Shown piece after piece: positions 27,539-37,082 of a DNA stretch of 64,000 nt. Below the pieces are notes generated by a model that was given only the letters and a program-made list of their open reading frames with translations, was not told the DNA's origin and made no database searches. The position numbers and the translations under genes were made by a program. The stretch is from JBNPEO01 sp050490315 (lineage in GTDB: Bacteria > Actinomycetota > Actinomycetes > Actinomycetales > Micrococcaceae), in contig NZ_JBNPEO010000001.1 of assembly GCF_050490315.1 (NCBI RefSeq), forward strand, positions 682,001 through 746,000. Direction: 5' to 3'. Numbering within the stretch: the stretch's first letter is position 1; the number at the start of each line of letters is the position of its first letter.

Positions 27539-27639
27539 AAATGCTCACACTAGGGCTGCTCTAGCCGTCCATGGCGCCTTAGAAGCGGGTAAGTCGCGTA
27601 TGAATTGACCCGGGGAAGGACGCAGCCTACGCTGACGCC

Positions 27640-28206
27640 ATGCGATGGGACGCTCTTTTTGAAGACCTTGAGAATCAGCTGGCAGCAAGTGCTCAGCTGG
27701 ATCTTGAAGCGGAAATTTCCGAACGCGCTCGCGTGGATGCCTCGGCCGTTGAGCTTATTGATCGCTTGCGCGCTCATGCAGGACACCGAATTTCCATAGC
27801 CTTGCGCGGCGGGGCAAAAATCTCCGGCAAGCTCTCGCATGTGGGCCGTGATTGGCTGGTGATGGACGCCGGAGTCCATGAGTATTTGGTGACTTATCCG
27901 GCCATCATCACCTATCAGGGTTTGGGGAGGGCCAGCAGCTCTACTGTGACTAAGAGTTGGGCTCGCATTAGCCTTGCCTCGGCGCTGCGGACTATCGGGC
28001 GAGACCGCACCGAAGTGCAGCTCCAACTTCTGGACGGCCGCGAAGAATCACAGACGTTGCGAGGCGTTTTGGACCGGGTGGCTGCCGATCACGTTGATCT
28101 TGCGGTTCTTGCACCAGGCGAAGTCCGCAGAAGTGCCTCTCTCGAGGCTGTGGTGACTCTGCCGCTGAGCTCAGTGGCAGTAGTGCAGTCATTGCGGATC
28201 TATTAG
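27640..28206 (+). CDS. Conserved hypothetical protein with possible Sm-like small barrel
   Basis: This 188-residue protein is not assigned to a family. It has a helical, acidic N-terminus (LFEDLENQLAASAQLDLEAEISERARVDASAVELIDRL). A beta-rich segment follows (RISIALRGGAKISGKLSHVGRDWLVMDAG) whose pattern resembles a small Sm-like or SH3-type barrel. The second half repeats similar beta strands around ALRTIGRDRTEVQLQLLDGRE and DHVDLAVL. Similar proteins are common in actinobacteria next to the genes seen here. ATG 27640 is the first start in the frame; GGGGAAGGA lies upstream but about 20 bases away, so initiation is not ideal. It converges on the BldC-like gene. Confidence 0.7.
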   Translation: MRWDALFEDLENQLAASAQLDLEAEISERARVDASAVELIDRLRAHAGHRISIALRGGAKISGKLSHVGRDWLVMDAGVHEYLVTYPAIITYQGLGRASSSTVTKSWARISLASALRTIGRDRTEVQLQLLDGREESQTLRGVLDRVAADHVDLAVLAPGEVRRSASLEAVVTLPLSSVAVVQSLRIY

Positions 28207-28241
28207 TGGTTCGCGCTACTGCTTGGAAGTAACGTCATTGC

Positions 28242-28472
28242 TCAAGCGGTGACGTTTTTGCCCTTGCTTTTGGCGTTGGCGGCAGTCATCTGCTCGGTTT
28301 CGGCATAGCGCTCGTTGATGTATTCCTCGAGCTTGCTCTGCTCAACACGCCATTGGCCGCGGCCACCCACTTGAATGGCTTTGAGTTCACCACTGCGCAC
28401 CAAGGCATAGGCCTGTGGAGAGTTGATCTGTAGCTGTTCGGCAACATCGGCCAAAGTCAGGAATCGTGGCAT
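28242..28472 (-). CDS. bldC: BldC-like small MerR-type DNA-binding protein
   Basis: The 76-residue protein is a stand-alone winged helix-turn-helix of the MerR/excisionase superfamily. The pattern FLTLADVAEQLQINSPQAYALVRSGELKAIQVGGRGQWRVEQSKLEEYI matches BldC, a developmental regulator in Streptomyces that is conserved across actinobacteria. ATG 28472 begins the conserved MPRFLT-type N-terminus; the longer frame to 28529 runs into the divergent promoter region. The C-terminal tail (AANAKSKGKNVTA) is basic and likely flexible. Its target genes are unknown here. A perfect DnaA box lies 38 bases upstream. Confidence 0.83.
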   Translation of the reverse strand: MPRFLTLADVAEQLQINSPQAYALVRSGELKAIQVGGRGQWRVEQSKLEEYINERYAETEQMTAANAKSKGKNVTA

Positions 28473-28509
28473 GGCACTATTCTGCCATCCTTGCTGTGTC
28501 TTGACGTAG

Positions 28510-28518
28510 TTATCCACA
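28510..28518 (+). promoter_or_regulatory. Perfect DnaA-box sequence TTATCCACA
   Basis: The nine bases match the strong DnaA box. It is single and lies between the divergent BldC-like and SAF genes. It could be chance: one match in about 130 kb of double-strand sequence is expected in random DNA. Confidence 0.35.
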
Positions 28519-28627
28519 GTTTGATGCATTTTGACCGTATGACTTTTGGTTATGGGCTTCGGTGGTGAGAATGGTGAACGAGGCGCCGCAGTGGCGCTGG
28601 ACCTTGGCCACTATGGGGGATGTACCA

Positions 28628-29275
28628 ATGATGAGTTCCACGACCACAAACACTGCTGCGAGGTTGAAGAAGCCGTCGTGGAAGGATCCGCGCCTCTTGG
28701 TGGGTATTTTGCTGGTTCTTTGCTCTGTGGCTGGAGTGGTTGCGCTGATAACTTCCATGGATCGCACCACTGAAGTTTTCGTGGCGAACGCACCCATCGC
28801 CGTCGGGCAAAAGGTCGACGCCGGCTCCTTGGGGCGTGCCAAAGTCCAGCTAGGTGACACCCAAGACAGCTACATCCTCGCCTCTGACGGTGTTCCGGAG
28901 TCCAGCATCGCTACTCGGATGATCCCCAAGGGGCAGCTTCTTCCCAAAGACAGCGTGGGGCATGCTGACGCCTTGGATCGGAAGCCCGTAGCTATCACCA
29001 TCGATCAGGCTCTTCCCGCCCAAGCAGTGGTGGGCTCACACGTTGATGTGTGGGTGGCCATGCCGGACACACGCAACGGTTACCAGGAACCGCAGTTACT
29101 GTTACCTGGTGCTGAGATTGGCGACATTGTGGCTAGCTCACAATCTCTGGGTTCATCCTCGGCGAAGTCGGTGCTTGTTTTAGTGTCCGATGCCCAAATG
29201 CCCAAGTTGCTGGGAGCGCAAGCTAACAAGGCAAAGATTTCTGTGGTTTGGGACCCGGCTGGTGGTGTCAAATGA
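28628..29275 (+). CDS. SAF-domain membrane protein (CpaB-like)
   Basis: The 215-residue protein has one N-terminal membrane span (LLVGILLVLCSVAGVVALI) and a SAF domain outside (EVFVANAPIAVGQKVDAGSLGRAKVQLG to TRMIPKGQLLPKDSV). It then has a beta-rich domain as in CpaB/FlgA-type proteins (AVVGSHVDVWVAMPD, SAKSVLVLVSD). CpaB proteins work in Flp/Tad pilus assembly, but no other pilus gene is nearby, so the role is open. The start at 28628 is chosen for the GGGGGA sequence seven bases ahead. The end overlaps the next gene by four bases (ATGA). Confidence 0.8.
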   Translation: MMSSTTTNTAARLKKPSWKDPRLLVGILLVLCSVAGVVALITSMDRTTEVFVANAPIAVGQKVDAGSLGRAKVQLGDTQDSYILASDGVPESSIATRMIPKGQLLPKDSVGHADALDRKPVAITIDQALPAQAVVGSHVDVWVAMPDTRNGYQEPQLLLPGAEIGDIVASSQSLGSSSAKSVLVLVSDAQMPKLLGAQANKAKISVVWDPAGGVK

Positions 29276-30597
29276 GTATTCCGGTCATCACCGTGGGCAG
29301 TACTGAAGAGGACCTTGTGGGCGGGCTTGAGCGTCTCCACGGTCCCGTGACAGTGGTTCGGCGCTGCACCGAACTGGCCGAACTGATTGCTGCGTGCCAA
29401 AGCGGGCTCGCCCGCGCTGCGGTTGTAGCTGGAGGCAGCGAAGAACTGACCGCCTCCTTGATTGACCGTTTACATGCAGTGGGTGTCGCCGTGGTTGCCC
29501 TTAGCGACGTACCGGAGGAACGGGCCCGTCTGTCATCAATTGGTGTTGGCGTCGCGCCTCTTGCTGTTGAACCGGGTGTGCTCGCAGAAAGACTCTCCGA
29601 AGCCGTGCGGCAGCTCAGCGGTAACTCCCGGAGCCGGCCAGAATCGGGTCTTGGGGGATTCAATAGCGCCTATGCGGATCCGTCAGATGCCGCGGTATCC
29701 GCACTCGACATTGACCAGCCAACGCCTTTGGCCGAAGGTACTGGCCAAGTTATTGCGGTGTGGGGCCCCGCCGGTGCGCCAGGTCGAACAACTATTGCCG
29801 TCAACATGGCTGCCGAGCTCTCTGCCGAGGGTAAAAGTGTCATTCTCATCGACGCTGACAGCTATGGAGCAAGTATCGCCACCATGCTGGGTCTACTGGA
29901 TGAATCCGCGGCCTTGGCGCATGCCTGCCGCCTAGCGGATCAGGGTGTTCTTGATGATGCAGCTCTCTTGCGGATCGCCATGCCCGTAGTCACCAAGGGC
30001 GGAATCATGAGAGTGCTGACGGGAATCACTCGTGCCGATCGGTGGACGGAGCTCAGGGCAGCTGCGTTGGAGCGTGTGATTGAACGATGCAAAGCGAACG
30101 CCGAGTACGTAGTCATCGATGCCGGGTTTTGTCTCGAAGCTGACGAAGAGCTGAGTTTTGACACCTTGGCTCCGCGGCGAAATGCGGCCACTCTTCGGAG
30201 CTTGGAACTGGCCGACAAAGTGTTCGCGGTTGGATTGGCCAGCCCGATTGGTGTGCCGCGTCTGGTGCGAGCGTTAGCTGAATTGGAGCAGTCAGTTCCC
30301 AGCGCAGCTCCGCTTGTGCTGATGAACAATGTGCGTTCAGCGCTGCTTGGGCGTTCGCCGGAGACTCAGTTGCGCGACGCATGGGATAGGTTCGCGCCTG
30401 CGTCGTCGATCACGGCGTTTTTGCCCGCTGATCAGGCTGCAACGGACGCAGCGCTTTTGAGCGGCTCGGTGTTATTGGAGGTGGCCCCGGACTCCGATTT
30501 GCGTCGAGGAATTGCAGCACTCGTTTGTGCACCTGTCCAGCGGAAGCGAAAATCCTCTGTGTTTTCAACCACGGCGCAACGTCGCGCGAAGCGCTAG
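29272..30597 (+). CDS. CpaE/MinD-like ATPase with atypical P-loop
   Basis: The 441-residue protein has an N-terminal receiver-like region (about 1-115) and a MinD/ParA-type ATPase domain, the layout of CpaE. The P-loop is GPAGAPGRTT at 165-174: arginine R172 takes the place of the usual P-loop lysine, and the deviant KGG signature is missing. The switch region has VILIDADSYGASIATMLGL and VVIDAGF. ATG 29272 overlaps the SAF gene, so the two are translated together. The usual Tad pilus partners (CpaF, TadB, TadC, pilin) are absent. It may act as a scaffold with weak or altered ATP binding. Confidence 0.75.
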   Translation: MSIPVITVGSTEEDLVGGLERLHGPVTVVRRCTELAELIAACQSGLARAAVVAGGSEELTASLIDRLHAVGVAVVALSDVPEERARLSSIGVGVAPLAVEPGVLAERLSEAVRQLSGNSRSRPESGLGGFNSAYADPSDAAVSALDIDQPTPLAEGTGQVIAVWGPAGAPGRTTIAVNMAAELSAEGKSVILIDADSYGASIATMLGLLDESAALAHACRLADQGVLDDAALLRIAMPVVTKGGIMRVLTGITRADRWTELRAAALERVIERCKANAEYVVIDAGFCLEADEELSFDTLAPRRNAATLRSLELADKVFAVGLASPIGVPRLVRALAELEQSVPSAAPLVLMNNVRSALLGRSPETQLRDAWDRFAPASSITAFLPADQAATDAALLSGSVLLEVAPDSDLRRGIAALVCAPVQRKRKSSVFSTTAQRRAKR

Positions 30598-30655
30598 GCT
30601 CGGCATGTAGCCAGCAATGATGCTGGTCAAAAACCAGTGATGGAGGCGTTTGTCG

Positions 30656-33600
30656 ATGTCGTCGGGATCCAACGAGTCGGATCAGTTCACCCCGGTGGAA
30701 AATCAAAATGGTTTTCTCGCCGACTACTACGAGCATCTGGCAGCGGACGACGCTAGCCGCTTCGACAGCGGAACCCTCGCTGCACGGGCCAACGCCCACC
30801 GCCAGCTTGCGGAGACGCGCTTGTCCGGCACCGCAAATATAGCCGTGCAGCACGAAGGAGACGCCTCCGTGGTGTACATCGTCACTGACGATATGCCCTT
30901 CCTTGTTGACTCAGTCAACGCAGAGTTAGTGCGTCAAAACTCTCCTATTCACCTTGTGGTTCACCCCATGTTTGTAGTCACCCGTGACCGCAACTCCGGT
31001 GCCCTCCGTAGCGTGGCCCGGGTGCCTTCGCACGTTGGAACTTCCAGTGGTGACACCGCGGCTCTGCCTAACCTCGCGCATTTAGTAGCCGCGGATGACG
31101 AAACCTCGCACATGGAGTCTTGGATCGCCGTCGAGATCGATCGAACCAGCGAAGACCACGCTCAGGAACTTGTGGCCGGACTCGAACGCGTTCTGGGGGA
31201 TGTCCGGGCTGCCGTTGAAGACTGGCAGAAAATGCGCAGCAAAGCCCTTGAAGTGGCTGACGGTTTGGAAAAGGTTGCGCACTCCCATGGGGTGGAGGAT
31301 ATTCGGCAAACTCAAGATCTCTTGCGCTGGTTAGATGATGGCAACTTCACCTTTTTGGGTTACCGCGACTACGAACTCATCACACAGGACGGCGAAGATG
31401 TACTCAAGCTTGGGGATGAATGCGGCCTTGGTCTGCTCCGGGGCCACGAGGATGGCAAGCAGATCCAGCATCTTACGCCGGAAGGCCAACGTCGGGCTCG
31501 CGAAAAGCGCGCGCTGGTTATCACCAAGGCGAATTCGCGGTCCACGGTGCACCGCTCTGCTTACTTGGACTACGTAGGCGTCAAGAGTTTTGATTCGGCG
31601 GGCAATGTCACCGGCGAACGCCGCTTTATCGGCCTCTTTGCTACAACTGCCTACGCCGGTTCTGTTCAGAACATCCCGATCATCCGGGAAAAGGTGGCTT
31701 GGGTTTTGCGTGAGTCTGGGTTCCCGCCGGATTCTCACTCGGGCAAAGACCTCCTGGGCATTATGGAAACTTATCCACGCGATGAGCTGTTCCAAATGGA
31801 CGCACAAGAGCTGTTCACTACAGCCAGCGCCATCCAGCGCCTTCAAGAGCGTCGGCAAACACGCCTGTTCTTGCGCCCGGACATCTACGGCCGCTTTGTC
31901 TCCGCCGTGGTTTATTTGCCACGCGATCGCTACACCACCAACGTCCGTTTGCGGATTGAAAAAGAACTTCGCGAAACTTTCGACGCTAAGTCCATCGACT
32001 ACGAAGCGCGTATGAGCGAATCAGCGCTGGCTCGGTTGTTCTTCCGCATTCGTTTACCTCGCGACGCAGACCTATCCAACGTTGACGCCAACGCGCTAGA
32101 ACAGCGTTTGGTTCGTGCTGCCCGCTCATGGTCAGAAGGTATTTCAGAAGTGCTCGGTAACGGACGCACTCACGAAGATGCCGACCAGCTCGCCCGCTTG
32201 TGGGCAGAAGCTTTTCCGGCGAGCTACCGGGTGGACTACGAAGTGGAGGATGCACTCGAGGACATCGCTCGCTTTGAAAAGTATGGGGCGAACAGCGAAC
32301 GCTCTGATGCTGACGCCAGTGGCGGACAGGGCCTGCATGTGTATCGCCCAGCTGGCGCGGGGGAGAGCCTCGAGGAGGACGCGCGCGTCAAGCTTTACAT
32401 GATGGAACCCCGCAGCCTGAGCCAGATTCTGCCGTTTTTCCATAACTTGGGTCTTGAAGTTCTGGACGAGCGTCCTTTTGAGATTCAGACCAGTGATCAA
32501 CAGGATTTCTTCCTCTACGATCTTGGTTTGAAGTACCCGGAAGGTATCGATCCCATCGCCACAGGATCGTTGTTGGCTGATTCCTTTGGTGCGGCAATTA
32601 CCGGTGCCATTGAATCAGACAGCTTTGACCGTTTGGTACTCCGCGAGGGTATGGACTACCGCCAGGTTGTTATTCTGCGAAGCTACGCAAAGTACATGCG
32701 GCAAATGGGGAACACTAATTCGTACGGTTTTGTCTCCGACACGCTGTTGACCAACCCGGCTGTCACGCGCGGATTGATAGCGCTCTTCGAAGCCCGCCTT
32801 AATCCCGAGATACCGGCTCAAACGCGCGAGGAGCGTGTGGCGACGGTTCGCGCCGAACTTGCTGCCGCCGTCGAACAGGTCCCAACGCTGGACGCCGACC
32901 GTGTTCTGCGGACGTTCAGTAACTTGATCGAATCAACGCTGCGGACCAACTACTACCAAAACCGGCCATATTTGAGCGTCAAGCTAGATCCGAGGAACAT
33001 CGACGGGCTCCCGTTCCCGCGCCCGATGTTCGAAATCTGGGTGTACTCGCCACGTGTTGAAGGTGTGCATTTGCGCTTTGGCAAGGTGGCCCGTGGCGGT
33101 TTGCGCTGGTCTGACCGACGCGAAGACTTCCGCACTGAAATCCTTGGCCTAGTCAAAGCTCAGACTGTCAAAAACGCAGTGATTGTCCCAACCGGCGCCA
33201 AGGGTGGCTTCTTCGCCAAGCAGTTGCCGGACCCGGCCGCGGACCGTGCAGCCTGGATGGCCGAAGGCGTGGAAAGCTACAAGACCTTTATCCGGGGCCT
33301 GTTGGACCTGACTGACAACTTGGTCACCGCTGCTGATGGCCAGACCTTGGTGCCACCGGCTTCAGTGGTACGTCACGACGACGACGATTCTTACCTTGTG
33401 GTGGCAGCGGACAAGGGAACAGCTTCCTTCTCCGACATCGCCAACTCGCTCTCCGATGAGTACGGCTTCTGGCTTGGTGATGCCTTCGCGTCCGGCGGCT
33501 CGGTGGGCTACGACCACAAAGCGATGGGAATTACCGCCCGTGGTGCATGGGAATCCGTTAAACGGCACTTCTCCGAACTGGATGTAGACACCCAAACTCA

Positions 33601-35509
33601 AGAGTTCACAGTGGTGGGTGTTGGCGACATGTCAGGTGACGTGTTCGGAAATGGCATGTTGCTCTCCGAACACATTCGTCTAGTGGCGGCATTTGACCAC
33701 CGGCACGTATTTTTGGATCCGAACCCCAACGCTGCAGCCGCGTTCGCTGAGCGCCGCAGGCTTTTTGACCTGCCGCGTTCGTCGTGGGATGACTACGACC
33801 GTTCGCTCATCAGTGAAGGTGGGGGAATTTTCCCGCGCCAGGCCAAGAGTATTCCGATCAGCGAACAGATTCGTGTCGCATTGGGATTGCCCGAGGGCAC
33901 CGTACGGTTAAGCCCGCCCGAACTGTTGCGAGCCATTCTTTTGGCGCCAGCCGATCTGCTCTACAACGGCGGTATTGGTACCTACGTAAAGGCCTCTATT
34001 GAGTCACACGCCGATGTTGGGGACAAGGCTAACGATGCCATTCGGGTGGATGGCCGTGATCTGCGGGTCAAGGTTGTTGGTGAAGGCGGAAACCTTGGTA
34101 TGACCCAGCGGGGTCGCATCGAGGCAGCGCTCCAAGGAGTGATCCTCAATACGGATGCCATTGACAACTCTGCTGGTGTGGACTGCTCCGACCACGAAGT
34201 TAACATCAAAATCTTTGTTGACCGTATGGTGGCGGCCGGCAAACTCGACGCTGGCGAGCGTGCAGAGTTTCTAGCCAGCATGACTGATGAAGTGGGCCGT
34301 CTGGTTCTTGAAGACAACATTGACCAGAACATCCTGCTTCTTAATGACCGCACCCGCGTTGCTGAGTGGAGCCCCAGCTACGAGCGCTTGATGGACTGGC
34401 TTGAGAAGAATGCCGACCTTAAGCGTGACCTAGAAGCGCTGCCGAGCACCGCGACGTTGCAGATTCGTTTGGAACAGGGACAAGGGCTGACCTCGCCGGA
34501 GCTCTCTGTTTTGGCGGCCTACGCCAAAATTGAGCTCGCGGAAGCGTTGATCGACAGCGATGTGAGCGATGATCCGTGGTTCCGGTCCACCTTGCGTAAG
34601 TATTTCCCTGCGCAATTGGCTGAACGTTTTGATGCTGATCTGGACAGCCACCCCTTGCGCCGGGAGATCATTTGCACCGTTGTAGCAAACGACATGATCA
34701 ACATCGGTGGAATCACCTTCGCTTTCCGCACCATGGAAGAAACCAGCGCTACCGAATCCGCAGTGGCAAAAGCATTTGTGGCCTTGCGCGAGATCTATCA
34801 GCTCGACGTGATGCTGGCCGAGCTCAACGGCTTGCCAGCCTCTTTCCCAACTGAGCACTGGACTGCCGTGCACTTGGACATGCGCAGGCTTCTAGACCGC
34901 GCGGTTCGTTGGCTGGTGGCGGAGGGCAGCACCTCCCGGAGCATTGAAGAAGTCGTCTCCGAGTTCAAGCCCAAGATGTTGCCGTTCCGCGGCCAGCTTT
35001 TGGACTATTTGCAAGGGACTGACCGGGAACGCGTCCAGGAGTGGTTTGAACGGGCTAAGGGATGGAACCTTCCTGAAGACTTGGGCCGTCGCTGGGCTGA
35101 GCTGTTTGAGAGCTATGCGCTCTTGGACATCGCAAGGATCACTCGTTCGCAGAGTGAACCGGTTGAAGCCGTGGCGCGGGTGTACTACACCGTGTTTGAA
35201 CGTTTCCACATCGACTCATTGCTTGTACGGATCAGCAACCTTCCCCGCGAAGACCGCTGGCAGGCTTTGGCACGGGCGGCGCTTCGAGACGACTTGTACT
35301 CAACGGCTGCTGACATCACCACCTCAGTCCTGGCAGCGAGTGAGGTAGGAGTATCGCCCGCCGAACGCGTTGCGGTGTGGGAAGCCCAAAATGCCGAACA
35401 GCTGGGTAGGGCCAAAACAATGTTTGACGAGGTCAATTCACTCGAAGAAGACGATATGGCTTCGCTCTCGGTAGCATTGAGACTTCTGCGTTCAATCGTC
35501 CGCCGCTAG
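30656..35509 (+). CDS. gdh: NAD-specific glutamate dehydrogenase, large 180-kDa class
   Basis: The enzyme oxidises glutamate to 2-oxoglutarate and ammonia with NAD. The 1617-residue protein fits the large GDH class found in Streptomyces and Mycobacterium. The N-terminal third has three ACT-like regulatory segments (near TDDMPFLVDSVNAEL and LMMEPRSLSQ-type stretches). The catalytic domain is central, with FGKVARGGLRWSDRREDF, VIVPTGAKGGFF, GVGDMSGDVFGNGML and KVVGEGGNLGMTQRGRIE. A helical C-terminal region follows. ATG 30656 sits nine bases after TGGAGG; the TTG two codons earlier is too close. It stands alone upstream of pdtaS, with a 13-base gap. Confidence 0.96.
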   Translation: MSSGSNESDQFTPVENQNGFLADYYEHLAADDASRFDSGTLAARANAHRQLAETRLSGTANIAVQHEGDASVVYIVTDDMPFLVDSVNAELVRQNSPIHLVVHPMFVVTRDRNSGALRSVARVPSHVGTSSGDTAALPNLAHLVAADDETSHMESWIAVEIDRTSEDHAQELVAGLERVLGDVRAAVEDWQKMRSKALEVADGLEKVAHSHGVEDIRQTQDLLRWLDDGNFTFLGYRDYELITQDGEDVLKLGDECGLGLLRGHEDGKQIQHLTPEGQRRAREKRALVITKANSRSTVHRSAYLDYVGVKSFDSAGNVTGERRFIGLFATTAYAGSVQNIPIIREKVAWVLRESGFPPDSHSGKDLLGIMETYPRDELFQMDAQELFTTASAIQRLQERRQTRLFLRPDIYGRFVSAVVYLPRDRYTTNVRLRIEKELRETFDAKSIDYEARMSESALARLFFRIRLPRDADLSNVDANALEQRLVRAARSWSEGISEVLGNGRTHEDADQLARLWAEAFPASYRVDYEVEDALEDIARFEKYGANSERSDADASGGQGLHVYRPAGAGESLEEDARVKLYMMEPRSLSQILPFFHNLGLEVLDERPFEIQTSDQQDFFLYDLGLKYPEGIDPIATGSLLADSFGAAITGAIESDSFDRLVLREGMDYRQVVILRSYAKYMRQMGNTNSYGFVSDTLLTNPAVTRGLIALFEARLNPEIPAQTREERVATVRAELAAAVEQVPTLDADRVLRTFSNLIESTLRTNYYQNRPYLSVKLDPRNIDGLPFPRPMFEIWVYSPRVEGVHLRFGKVARGGLRWSDRREDFRTEILGLVKAQTVKNAVIVPTGAKGGFFAKQLPDPAADRAAWMAEGVESYKTFIRGLLDLTDNLVTAADGQTLVPPASVVRHDDDDSYLVVAADKGTASFSDIANSLSDEYGFWLGDAFASGGSVGYDHKAMGITARGAWESVKRHFSELDVDTQTQEFTVVGVGDMSGDVFGNGMLLSEHIRLVAAFDHRHVFLDPNPNAAAAFAERRRLFDLPRSSWDDYDRSLISEGGGIFPRQAKSIPISEQIRVALGLPEGTVRLSPPELLRAILLAPADLLYNGGIGTYVKASIESHADVGDKANDAIRVDGRDLRVKVVGEGGNLGMTQRGRIEAALQGVILNTDAIDNSAGVDCSDHEVNIKIFVDRMVAAGKLDAGERAEFLASMTDEVGRLVLEDNIDQNILLLNDRTRVAEWSPSYERLMDWLEKNADLKRDLEALPSTATLQIRLEQGQGLTSPELSVLAAYAKIELAEALIDSDVSDDPWFRSTLRKYFPAQLAERFDADLDSHPLRREIICTVVANDMINIGGITFAFRTMEETSATESAVAKAFVALREIYQLDVMLAELNGLPASFPTEHWTAVHLDMRRLLDRAVRWLVAEGSTSRSIEEVVSEFKPKMLPFRGQLLDYLQGTDRERVQEWFERAKGWNLPEDLGRRWAELFESYALLDIARITRSQSEPVEAVARVYYTVFERFHIDSLLVRISNLPREDRWQALARAALRDDLYSTAADITTSVLAASEVGVSPAERVAVWEAQNAEQLGRAKTMFDEVNSLEEDDMASLSVALRLLRSIVRR

Positions 35510-35522
35510 CACTGGAGTTCAT

Positions 35523-36989
35523 GTGGCCATCTTTACCGACCCCATCAGGGAGCATGCTGATTTTGGGCCGGGGGATGCCGAATGGCTCCACCTGCTGGTA
35601 GGCGACTGGCAAATGGTCGCGGACCTTGCGTTCGCCGACCTTGCCTTGTGGTTTCCGCATCCCGAGCATGGCTATCTCGCTTTGGCCCACGTGCGGCCTT
35701 CAACAACGCACACGGTGTTTCACGCTGACTTTGTCAGTGAAGGCATCCGTTCGGACTTGAGGCCGCTCGTGGACAAAGCGTGGGCTAGTCAGAGCATTGA
35801 GCGCTCTCCAGAGACCAACTGGAGCAGTGATATGGCGCTGCGTGTCGAGGCAGTTCCCATGGTCCGTAACGGCCGCACCTTGGCCGTGGTGACTTCCCAC
35901 ATGGATCTGTCCAGCTCACGGATGCCGTCGAGACTGGAACTGACCTACCGCCAGTGTGCCTATGACTTGTTGCGGATGGGAACGCTTGGCTTGTGGCCTG
36001 ACTTTGCCTCGCCAACGGGCTCTCGCCGCGGTGCTCCGCGTGTGGGGGATGGACTAATCCGCCTTGATGCGGAGGGCATTGTTCAGTACGCGAGCCCTAA
36101 CGGTGTTTCGGCCTTCCGGCGCTTGGGCGACGGTGAATCATTGGAAGGACGGTCACTGGCCGAGGTGACAGCTGACCTGTTGAAGGACAGACGTCTTGTT
36201 GACGAGACGCTGCCCCTAGTGGTCACCGGCCGTATGCCGTGGCGCACAGAGATTGAATCTCGTGGCGTGAGCTTGTCCTTGCGAGCAATTCCTTTGCGGG
36301 ATGAAAACGAGAGGTTCGGCGCGCTGGTTTTGTGCCGTGACGTCTCTGAGCTGCGGCGCCGCGAGCAAGAACTTGTTACCAAGGACGCAACTATCCGGGA
36401 AATCCATCACCGGGTGAAAAACAATCTTCAAACGGTGGCAGCGCTCTTGCGAATGCAATCACGCCGGATGGTCTCCGACGAGGCTAAGCAGGGCCTTGAG
36501 CAAGCGATGCGGCGCGTGGCCACGATTGCCTTGGTCCATGAAACGTTGTCCCAGGGCTTGGCTCAAAACGTGGATTTTGACGAGCTGATCAGCCGGCAGT
36601 TCAGGCTCTCAGCGGAAGTTGCCTCACCATCGCAGCAGGTGCGCACCGAACGTTCTGGGGACTTCGGAGAACTGCCCAGCGACTTTGCCACACCCTTAGC
36701 GCTGGTTATCAACGAATTGGTGACTAACGCCGTCGAACATGGGCTTGATGGACGCGCTGGGACTGTTTGGCTGATGGCAAAACGGTCAGTAGGGGAGACT
36801 GGCGCTGAGGAACTGACGGTGACCATAGCCGACGACGGTGTTGGACTTCCCAATGGCAGCTACACCGAAGGTTTGGGATTGCAGATTGTGCGGACCCTTG
36901 TTCAAAGCGAACTGGGAGGAACCATCCTCTGGAGTGCTCGCGAAGGTGGCGGGACCAATGTTGAGATCTTCCTGGAGTTAACGCAATAG
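35523..36989 (+). CDS. pdtaS: Sensor histidine kinase PdtaS
   Basis: This 488-residue cytosolic kinase works with the antiterminator-type regulator PdtaR. The N-terminal GAF-like domain is at about 1-155, followed by a PAS domain at about 175-285 (DGLIRLDAEGIVQYASPNGVSAFRRLG). The HisKA_2 dimerisation segment is IREIHHRVKNNLQTVAALLRMQSRR, with H295/H296 as the phosphoacceptor position. The HATPase domain has VINELVTNAVEHGL and IADDGVGLPNG. The start is GTG with GGAG upstream. No pdtaR gene is adjacent, which is normal for the family. The convergent whiB1 gene next door matches the order in M. tuberculosis (Rv3220c, Rv3219). Confidence 0.93.
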   Translation: MAIFTDPIREHADFGPGDAEWLHLLVGDWQMVADLAFADLALWFPHPEHGYLALAHVRPSTTHTVFHADFVSEGIRSDLRPLVDKAWASQSIERSPETNWSSDMALRVEAVPMVRNGRTLAVVTSHMDLSSSRMPSRLELTYRQCAYDLLRMGTLGLWPDFASPTGSRRGAPRVGDGLIRLDAEGIVQYASPNGVSAFRRLGDGESLEGRSLAEVTADLLKDRRLVDETLPLVVTGRMPWRTEIESRGVSLSLRAIPLRDENERFGALVLCRDVSELRRREQELVTKDATIREIHHRVKNNLQTVAALLRMQSRRMVSDEAKQGLEQAMRRVATIALVHETLSQGLAQNVDFDELISRQFRLSAEVASPSQQVRTERSGDFGELPSDFATPLALVINELVTNAVEHGLDGRAGTVWLMAKRSVGETGAEELTVTIADDGVGLPNGSYTEGLGLQIVRTLVQSELGGTILWSAREGGGTNVEIFLELTQ

Positions 36990-37003
36990 GAGATTCGGCA
37001 AAC

Positions 37004-37043
37004 AAAAAGCCCCATAGCGCTCGAACCGAGCGGTCTATGGGGC
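37004..37043 (-). terminator. Rho-independent terminator of whiB1
   Basis: On the minus strand GCCCCATAG...CGCTCG pairs with CGAGCG...CTATGGGGC (37009-37043, loop about 3 bases, two-base bulge) and is followed by TTTTT (37008-37004). It lies about 40 bases after the whiB1 stop. Because the stem is symmetrical it may also affect pdtaS transcripts from the other side. Confidence 0.85.
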
Positions 37044-37082
37044 CGAATGTTATGTGGCTAGCTGAACCTGTTGCTTGCCTGA

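Larger units (their letters stand above)
27311..27639. other. 329-bp divergent intergenic region with repeated TTGACGTCAG
   Basis: No gene is seen. The region is AT-richer than its surroundings and holds several TTTGA elements (27342-27375). It contains two identical TTGACGTCAG copies, whose core TGACGTCA is a perfect palindrome. Promoters for the LysM gene (minus) and the small-barrel protein gene (plus) should lie here, but no confident -10 element could be assigned. Confidence 0.5.
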
